A stretch of DNA of 5,993 nucleotides from Xanthobacteraceae bacterium (GTDB lineage: Bacteria; Pseudomonadota; Alphaproteobacteria; Rhizobiales; Xanthobacteraceae): contig JASHRR010001011.1 of assembly GCA_030037185.1 (NCBI GenBank), forward strand, positions 1 through 5,993, in the 5' to 3' direction. Shown here piece by piece: positions 1-4,220 of the stretch (the stretch's first letter is position 1; every line of letters begins with the position of its first letter). The position numbers were made by a program, and so were the translations under genes. The notes under the pieces are model-generated. The model was not told the DNA's origin and searched no databases. It saw only the letters and a list, made by a program, of their open reading frames with translations.

Positions 1-630
1 ACACCACGGCGTTCTATCCTCCGAATCCTATGGGACATGGTTGGCTAAGCGCCATCCTGGATCAGACAAACGAACAGTCGCCGGGACGCGTGGTCCCGCT
101 TTCGCCGAAACCCTGCCGCCAGCGAATAAACCCGCTAAGAGCGGCGATCCTCTGGTGGAATCCAAACCCGATTCCTTTAGGCTGGGTCCGCTTTGCCTAT
201 CGGTAAATTCCAAGGCATGCCCGATCGGGGGCGACGAACGAGGCCGCTGACGTCAAGCCTGCGCGACCATGCCGCGGCTGTCGACCGGTTCCGCAAATCC
301 ATCGTTGTGGTTGCATGCTGTGGCATGGGGGGCAGGATATGCCATTAGCGCACCATTTTCCACCGTGCGAGGCCGATCCAGGCCGATGCGAGCTTGCTTT
401 CTCGCTCTCTGCTCTCAGTCCCTTTCTTTTGTTCGACCGCGCCGCAGGCTTTCTTCTTTCTTCCATGTCCCGACCACAGATCTCCTACGCCGCCGCGCGC
501 AGGGGGGCAGTCAAGGGCCGGCCGGCACTCTGCCAGTTAGGCACCTCCGGCGCTTCCAGGCCGTCGCCCTAGCGGCCCCCAGCACGGTGGGACCATCGGT
601 CGGTCGGGGGGCCAAGCAGGCGGCATCAGT
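1..630. other. Gene-free left flank
   Basis: Reading frames here are short, overlap on both strands and give translations rich in Arg, Pro, Ser and Cys without any family motif I recognise. A pyrimidine-rich patch lies around 395-465. No tRNA, array or long repeat was seen. I read it as intergenic or decayed sequence. Confidence 0.5.
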
Positions 631-725
631 GCCAAGGAGTTCAACCCGGCAAAACCGGTGGTTTTTGATCAATTTCACGCCGTTGGTGACACGCCGACAG
701 CGTCGGCCGGATGCGACGACTTGCG
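631..725 (+). pseudogene. Possible ISL3-type transposase scrap, frameshifted
   Basis: One plus frame (631-687) reads through KPVVFDQFHAVG at 652-687. After a shift of frame at about 688-689 the next codons (690-725) read HADSVGRMRRLA. Joined, this resembles the FDxFH...H(A)...AVDxxRR segment of the ISL3/IS1165 transposase catalytic region. Only about 30 codons are covered, there are stops on both sides, and no terminal inverted repeats or target-site duplication were found. The resemblance comes from memory of the family and could be chance. No other part of a transposase is recognisable nearby. Confidence 0.22.
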
Positions 726-795
726 AATGTTTGCTGGTGAGTGAGCTGACGCGCGGCACGGCCGAAGCGAACAAGTCCGACCCTGAGCGGTCTAT

Positions 796-1542
796 TCAGG
801 ATGCCGCGGAGAAGCGATCGGCGCCGATCTGGAGCGCCTGGTCGAGGCAGCCGTTGTAGCGCGCCAAAAAGTCCGCCTCAGCGGGGTCACCGGGCTTGGC
901 CTCTGCCTGTACCTTGCGGAATCGCTCCCGCCATGACGCGAAGCGGCCCGGCCCGACGTGGCACGGTTCTAGAACGAGCAGAACGCTCAGTGCCGCTATG
1001 AAATCGGCCTCGTGGCATGGGTGCTCGAGCATGTAGTCATGGGCGACGCCTTCGTCGACGACGTTCGCCAAGCGGTCGGCCACCTCCTGCACATAGCGAG
1101 CGGCCTCCGGCTCACCGAATAGAGCCGGCTCGCGATAGCCGAACGTCCGTTCAAACGGATGGAAGCCTTGCAAGTCCTTGGCAAAGAGCGCCCCGCTCAG
1201 GCGGGCATTGGGCGGTGCGTCGCGGTCGGCCAGCTCTTCGCCTTTTCCCGCGAGAACATGTGCGAGGATGCAACCAGCCTCCGGTGGCACGGCCGCGAAG
1301 CCCTTCTCGTGCAGCGCCAGTACCTCGCGCAGCGGCGGCCAGTGCTCGCCCTCCTCGTTGAACCAGTAACTGGCCGACAGCTGGAGCATGAGCCCGATGC
1401 CCGCCCCGAGCCGGGCAACCGTCGTCCTGTTCGTTGGCTCCTTGCCCAGGGCGATTACGTCGTCATAGATGCCCGCGATCACCTCGCACAAGTCATCCTG
1501 AGCAGAGTCATTTTGCATGATGCCGTGCCCCCACGCTCCCAT
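796..1542 (-). CDS. DUF4259-like protein
   Basis: This encodes about 248 residues. The N-terminus MGAWGHGIMQNDSAQDDL matches the MGAWGxGxxxND opening typical of DUF4259 proteins, a family of unknown function. The rest is an acidic, soluble, mostly helical-looking chain with no signal peptide or membrane segment. An in-frame GTG at 1549-1551 would add three residues, but the ATG at 1540-1542 is preferred because the family motif starts there and a G-rich stretch (ATGGGGTG) lies just upstream as a possible ribosome site. The protein appears longer than the shorter DUF4259 members I recall, so residues past about 120 may be a separate extension. It lies 18 bp downstream of the small gene at 1561-1863 on the same strand, so the two are probably cotranscribed. 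No terminator is evident past the stop. Codon use is strongly G/C-ending. Function is unknown. Confidence 0.65.
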   Translation of the reverse strand: MGAWGHGIMQNDSAQDDLCEVIAGIYDDVIALGKEPTNRTTVARLGAGIGLMLQLSASYWFNEEGEHWPPLREVLALHEKGFAAVPPEAGCILAHVLAGKGEELADRDAPPNARLSGALFAKDLQGFHPFERTFGYREPALFGEPEAARYVQEVADRLANVVDEGVAHDYMLEHPCHEADFIAALSVLLVLEPCHVGPGRFASWRERFRKVQAEAKPGDPAEADFLARYNGCLDQALQIGADRFSAAS

Positions 1543-1560
1543 CGGATACACCCCATGCGA

Positions 1561-1863
1561 TCAGCCCAGAACCAGCGCGCCCAACTGATGCACCGGGCCC
1601 TTGAGCGCTTCCTCGAATGATATAATTTCAGCCGAACCAGAAAAAACAGAGGAATCAAATGCCGCGTGGCGGATACCGTCCAGGTTCTGGGGCAAGCCCG
1701 GGATATTGAACCGACGCACGATCGAAGAGGCCGAGCGCACAGGGCCGATCGGCGAAGTTTGATGTTCTCTTCGAGCAGCTCGACGACGCCATTCGAGATC
1801 CCTGATACGCTGCTTGCGGCGAGCGCGCCACTGCGCCTGCTTCTCTGCGTTGGAAAGAGCCAT
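1561..1863 (-). CDS. Small basic protein with scrambled middle
   Basis: This encodes 100 residues. The start MALSNAEKQAQWRARRKQRI resembles the (S/T)NAEKQ..(W/Y)R.(K/R)R opening of small basic helical proteins common on plasmids and prophages, which normally continue as a charged coiled coil. Here the chain after RIRDLE becomes WRRRAARREHQT, with few G/C-ending codons. The +1 frame over the same bases (about 1791-1748) reads NGVVELLEENIKLR, a good coiled-coil continuation with better codon use. From about 1745 onward the original frame again has strongly G/C-ending codons and runs to the stop. The simplest reading is two compensating indels that leave the ORF open but replace about 14 residues. 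An AGAGG ribosome site precedes the ATG. The gene sits just upstream of the DUF4259-like gene. No function is assigned; a DNA-binding role is only a guess from charge. Confidence 0.45.
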   Translation of the reverse strand: MALSNAEKQAQWRARRKQRIRDLEWRRRAARREHQTSPIGPVRSASSIVRRFNIPGLPQNLDGIRHAAFDSSVFSGSAEIISFEEALKGPVHQLGALVLG

Positions 1864-1897
1864 GGGGGCCTCTTCATGTTACGTAACCCCCCCATGG
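1860..1897 (-). promoter_or_regulatory. Hairpin covering the start codon
   Basis: CCATGGGGG (1860-1868) and CCCCCATGG (1889-1897) are exact inverted repeats 20 bp apart. In the transcript of the small minus-strand gene they would form a 9-bp GC-rich stem that includes its ATG (1861-1863), with the AGAGG ribosome site in the loop. The palindrome GTTACGTAAC lies within the loop. This could control translation, or be a protein-binding site at DNA level; which of these applies is inference. Confidence 0.4.
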
Positions 1898-1912
1898 AGC
1901 GAGTTACGTATC
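1878..1912 (-). promoter_or_regulatory. Paired GTTACGTA sites, putative operator
   Basis: A perfect 10-bp palindrome GTTACGTAAC (1878-1887) is followed by GTTACGTATC (1903-1912). Centres are 25 bp apart, directly upstream of the minus-strand gene starting at 1863. Paired identical palindromes next to a start codon are typical of repressor binding sites. No convincing -35/-10 pair was found, so the promoter itself is not placed. Confidence 0.4.
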
Positions 1913-2210
1913 AAGAGGCTGAATGCTTTCTCCACTCCCCGCACCGGGCGCTCCGGATGCCATGCATGTCAACCCGATCCGGCCCGTCGGGGCCGAAACG
2001 GAGCGCCCGCGCGGCGTTATTCAAACTTATTCGAAATGTCTCTCTCGGGTTTAAATCCCAGAAAACTGCGTGTTCGGAACAGGAAATATCGAAAACCAAC
2101 AATTCAATCAAAGCAGCCCGTCGCTGGGACGAACGCCGCAGACGTGCCCCGACCGCCGCGCCTCATGAGCGGCTCTACCACAACTGTAACCTTTAAACCA
2201 AATAGCAATA
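1913..2210. other. Non-coding stretch
   Basis: No frame on either strand shows a family motif or sustained G/C-ending codons. The middle (about 2020-2110) is clearly more A/T-rich than its surroundings. This fits an intergenic or promoter region upstream of the minus-strand pair, but no specific element can be placed. Confidence 0.4.
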
Positions 2211-2212
2211 CT

Positions 2213-2263
2213 TTTTCGGCCCCAACGTGGGGGAGGACACAGCCCCAACGTGGGGGCCGAAAA
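2213..2263. repeat. Large inverted repeat with two direct repeats inside
   Basis: TTTTCGGCCCC (2213-2223) and GGGGCCGAAAA (2253-2263) are exact inverted repeats. The pairing extends inward to 21-base arms (2213-2233 and 2243-2263) with 19 matches, leaving a loop of about 9 bases. The same region holds two exact direct copies of GCCCCAACGTGGGGG (2219-2233 and 2242-2256). On both strands the run of T comes before the stem and the run of A after it, the reverse of an intrinsic terminator. A protein-binding site, recombination site or element end is more likely. Confidence 0.6.
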
Positions 2264-2270
2264 CGGGCTT

Positions 2271-2540
2271 TCAGCGAAAATTCTTCAATGATTTTGCGCC
2301 CGGCTTTCCTTTCCATTTGGACACAGCGGGGCCACAGACAGGGGGGACACGGTAGAGAGGGCAGAGGGCGGCAAGGCCGCCGATATTGATGCTCTTCTTC
2401 GATGTCAGCCAGTAGTGGTAGCTCCACGAGCGGCCGTGCCCTTGCAATGCGAAGACCTTGGCTCCGGTAATCACGCGGATGGCGACGGCTTGTACCTTCA
2501 GGTCTTTGCAGTGAGCTTGCCAACGAGCTTCGTCGTGGGT
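2271..2540 (-). pseudogene. Unidentified coding remnant, no clear start
   Basis: The frame is open for about 89 codons between a stop at 2541-2543 and a stop at 2271-2273. Its first part reads WQAHCKDLKVQAVAIRV and continues through GHGRSWSYHYWLTSKKSINIGG with strongly G/C-ending codons, which suggests genuine coding descent. The last 35 residues are Pro- and Lys-rich and look less constrained. The only start in the frame is a GTG at 2472-2474, which would remove the best part. The upstream boundary falls at the tRNA-like end at 2535-2562, so the gene may have been cut there by integration or deletion. I do not recognise the family. Confidence 0.35.
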
Positions 2541-2562
2541 TCAATTCCTCCCCTGTCCGCCA
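2535..2562 (+). tRNA. Degenerate 3' end of a tRNA-Ser-like gene (probable att scar)
   Basis: The bases lay out as the last part of a tRNA: 5-base T-stem strand GTGGG, 7-base T-loop TTCAATT, 5-base strand CCTCC, 7-base acceptor strand CCTGTCC, discriminator G, then encoded CCA. All lengths are exact. The ending CTGTCCGCCA and the GTGGGTTC T-arm resemble bacterial serine tRNAs as I remember them. The T-stem has one mismatch and a G-T pair, and no matching 5' acceptor GGACAGG, D-arm or anticodon arm lies upstream. This is therefore a fragment, as left by tyrosine integrases that use the 3' ends of tRNA genes. Confidence 0.5.
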
Positions 2563-2657
2563 GCACCCCGGCGAGAAAGTGTCCGCCGGAACCCTTGGTT
2601 TTACCCATGGTCGGGCGGGCGCTATGGGTAGAATTTAATGGAACCCGGCGGACCAGG

Positions 2658-2684
2658 AAAGCCAGAAAATGCAGGCTTTTCTGG
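2658..2684 (+). terminator. Weak hairpin followed by Ts
   Basis: Two overlapping stems are possible: AAAGCC/GGCTTT (2658-2663 with 2674-2679) ending in a TTTT run, and CCAGAAAA/TTTTCTGG (2662-2669 with 2677-2684). The first has the layout of a weak intrinsic terminator about 100 bp past the tRNA-like end, where a tRNA terminator might be found. The stem is only six pairs, so confidence is low. Confidence 0.25.
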
Positions 2685-2733
2685 GGTTTGGTAGAGCCCG
2701 GCGGAACTCGGTGGAGTACCCGGTACGGAGACG

Positions 2734-3009
2734 GAGTCCGCCAAGGTAGATTGAAATGATTGGCCTATTTTCGGCGTTTCGATTTGCGTCTACGCTACGC
2801 GTGCACGAGAGGAGATCGGGCCGCCGTTTCGGAAAAGCGTAACTCAACGCCCACGGGCGCGCCGTGGAGCGCCAAAACCGTTCTGCGGTGCGCGGTCGGC
2901 TATCGCCCCAGCGCTGCAGGCCTGCGCGCACACCCCCGCGGGTTCTGCGGCCGGGCGCCATCGACGGTCGTTCGCCGCGTTCCTAGAGTCCGCCAAGGAG
3001 TCCGCCAAG
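2734..3009 (+). repeat. Three copies of GAGTCCGCCAAG
   Basis: Exact copies lie at 2734-2745, 2986-2997 and 2998-3009, the last two in direct tandem. They are in the gene-poor stretch between the tRNA-like end and the DUF2382 gene. No function is evident. Confidence 0.5.
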
Positions 3010-3212
3010 CGATCGGGCTCGATGAGTCGACGCATGCGCCCCGGGCGCCGCTGGGCGCGCGCACTTCCCCGATCGAAGCGCCATGTGCCAAGCGACAGCG
3101 CGATTATGGGCCCGACTCGTGCTGGATAGGCAAGCTGATCCCACAACCAGTGACTTACGAGAACGACTTTTTGAGTCAGACGTTGCTCTAGCGGAAGTGG
3201 TCTTTCAACCGA

Positions 3213-4004
3213 ATGGGTGCAGCGATGCACGGACATGTTTGGGTTGCAGTCTACCCATCGCGTAGCGATGCGGAGCGAGCCTATGACGCCCTTATCCGGT
3301 CGGGCATAGGTGTTGATAATGTCAGAATGAACGAGCACAAGGGTTCGCCACGAAGCCCGTGGTACTGGCTGTTTGGCAGTACTATTCCAGCCAGCGAGCA
3401 GGAGCGCTATCGCACCCACTTTGCTCAGGGACGCTCAGCGGTCTCCGTGTTTGTGAAGGACGGGCAACCGCGAAGCAGCCTCCGTCGAATAGAGGAGATT
3501 CTAGCGCGGCAGCAGCAGCCGGTGGATGTCAACAACTTCAAGGCGGAAGGAATGCCGGGAGCCGCAGCTGCCGAGACGACGCAGGGTGAGCATGCCGAGA
3601 CGACGCAGGGTGAGCAGGTGATTCCTCTTCCGAGAGAAGAATTGAAAGTAGGAAAGAAAGTCACCGAGACGGTAAGACACATCAAAACTCACGTGGTGGA
3701 AGAGCCCGTCGAGCAGGATGTAAGTCTGCAAGACGAGGAGATGCTGATCGAGCAGTGTCCTGCGACTACCCCAACTGGTGGCTCGTTGGAAGAAAGAGAT
3801 TACGAAATCCACGAGCGTCATGAGGAACCCGTAATCGAGAAAGCAATGCGGACCGATGAGCAGCTGGTGGTTCGTAAAAAAGTGAAAGAGCGCACTGAGC
3901 ATGTGCGCGATAAGGTTCGGAGGACGAAGGCAGATGTAGAAAAGGTCGGGGCGGAAGAGAGTCGGGGCGGAAGAGAAAAGATAACAACCAAAAGCGAGCA
4001 TTGA
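3213..4004 (+). CDS. DUF2382 (YsnF/AvaK-type) stress protein
   Basis: This encodes 263 residues. Residues 7-100 (HVWVAVYPSRSDAERAYDAL onward) resemble the N-terminal domain of general stress proteins of the YflT/YsnF type. Residues 101-135 are a Gln/Thr/Glu linker holding an eight-residue duplication (AETTQGEH, AETTQGEQ). Residues 136-246 are DUF2382: VIPLPREELKVGKKV, then alternating charged strands with HVVEEPVEQDV, DEEMLIE and HEEPVIEK. The family is linked to stress tolerance in bacteria; its biochemical activity is unknown. No signal peptide or membrane segment is seen. An alternative ATG at 3225 gives 259 residues and starts right at MHGHVW; neither start has a strong ribosome site (GGAAG at 3193-3197 is far upstream, GGGTG at 3215-3219 is near the second). 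A 16-bp tandem duplication has replaced the natural C-terminus. The gene stands alone with no convincing operon partner. Confidence 0.85.
   Translation: MGAAMHGHVWVAVYPSRSDAERAYDALIRSGIGVDNVRMNEHKGSPRSPWYWLFGSTIPASEQERYRTHFAQGRSAVSVFVKDGQPRSSLRRIEEILARQQQPVDVNNFKAEGMPGAAAAETTQGEHAETTQGEQVIPLPREELKVGKKVTETVRHIKTHVVEEPVEQDVSLQDEEMLIEQCPATTPTGGSLEERDYEIHERHEEPVIEKAMRTDEQLVVRKKVKERTEHVRDKVRRTKADVEKVGAEESRGGREKITTKSEH
3569..3616 (+). repeat. 24-bp perfect tandem duplication, in frame
   Basis: Two adjacent identical 24-base units (3569-3592 and 3593-3616) begin TGCCGAGACGAC and end GGTGAGCA. They add eight residues to the linker between the two domains of the DUF2382 protein. Sequence identity indicates a recent slippage or duplication event. 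Confidence 0.9.
3945..3976 (+). repeat. 16-bp perfect tandem duplication, frame-changing
   Basis: GTCGGGGCGGAAGAGA occurs at 3945-3960 and again at 3961-3976. Sixteen is not a multiple of three, so the second copy is read in another frame. With a single copy the protein would end EKVGAEEKR at the TAA seen in AAAAGATAA; with two it ends in SRGGREKITTKSEH at 4004. Confidence 0.9.
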
Positions 4005-4220
4005 GCTGGAAGTAGAGCGTCGAGGCTCGGTCCCCCGGTGGCGGGCGCAGAGAAATAGGCAGTCATCGGGTGCCGAACGTAGCCCCGACGGTGGGGTGTG
4101 CCGGTACTGATCCCGCGGTGATGGCCGATCGGGACCCATGCGCTCATGCGCCAGGGTGCGCGCGCGTACTTTCCGCAAATTCGATGCCGCGGGGCCCGAC
4201 ACGCGCCGGATTCGGGGCCG
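4005..4220. other. Spacer between convergent genes
   Basis: This lies between the end of the DUF2382 gene and the last recognisable codons of the minus-strand DUF3987 remnant. The minus frame stays open across it, but its translation loses any recognisable pattern. No clear terminator hairpin with a T run was found. Confidence 0.4.

Larger units (their letters stand above)
2563..3212. other. Gene-poor stretch with short repeats
   Basis: A plus-strand frame (2760-3191) and several minus frames are open, but none carries a recognisable motif and the plus frame has no ribosome site. Small structures are listed separately: a hairpin at 2658-2684 and three copies of GAGTCCGCCAAG. CCCGGCGGA also recurs at 2644-2652 and 2697-2705. 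A real but unknown small gene cannot be excluded; I see no positive evidence for one. Confidence 0.4.

Noticed and set aside
28..466. Overlapping short frames on both strands at the left edge.
   Set aside because: None has a motif, good codon use or a ribosome site.
1159..1620. Plus-strand frame of 153 codons.
   Set aside because: It is antisense to the DUF4259-like gene, whose N-terminal motif and codon use decide the strand.
796..1863. Toxin-antitoxin or immunity pair made by the small basic gene and the DUF4259-like gene.
   Set aside because: Only gene order and close spacing support it. No toxin or antitoxin motif is visible, so I do not claim it.
2213..2263. Intrinsic terminator at the large hairpin.
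   Set aside because: The T run is on the 5' side and the A run on the 3' side on both strands, so the layout is the reverse of a terminator.
1666..2389. Two long plus-strand frames (1666-2196 and 1814-2389).
   Set aside because: They run antisense to the small minus-strand gene and then through A/T-rich sequence. Neither has a motif or a credible start.
2760..3191. Plus-strand open frame of 143 codons.
   Set aside because: No motif, no ribosome site and an Arg/Pro-rich composition as expected of a shadow frame in GC-rich DNA. Kept only as part of the gene-poor stretch.
3569..3616. CRISPR-like array from repeated units.
   Set aside because: Two adjacent units with no spacer, inside a coding linker; this is a simple tandem duplication.
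3501..4220. Continuation of the minus-strand DUF3987 frame antisense to the DUF2382 gene.
   Set aside because: The frame stays open but its translation (rich in Phe, Leu, Arg, Cys) is the antisense shadow of a clear plus-strand gene; similarity is lost by about 4221.
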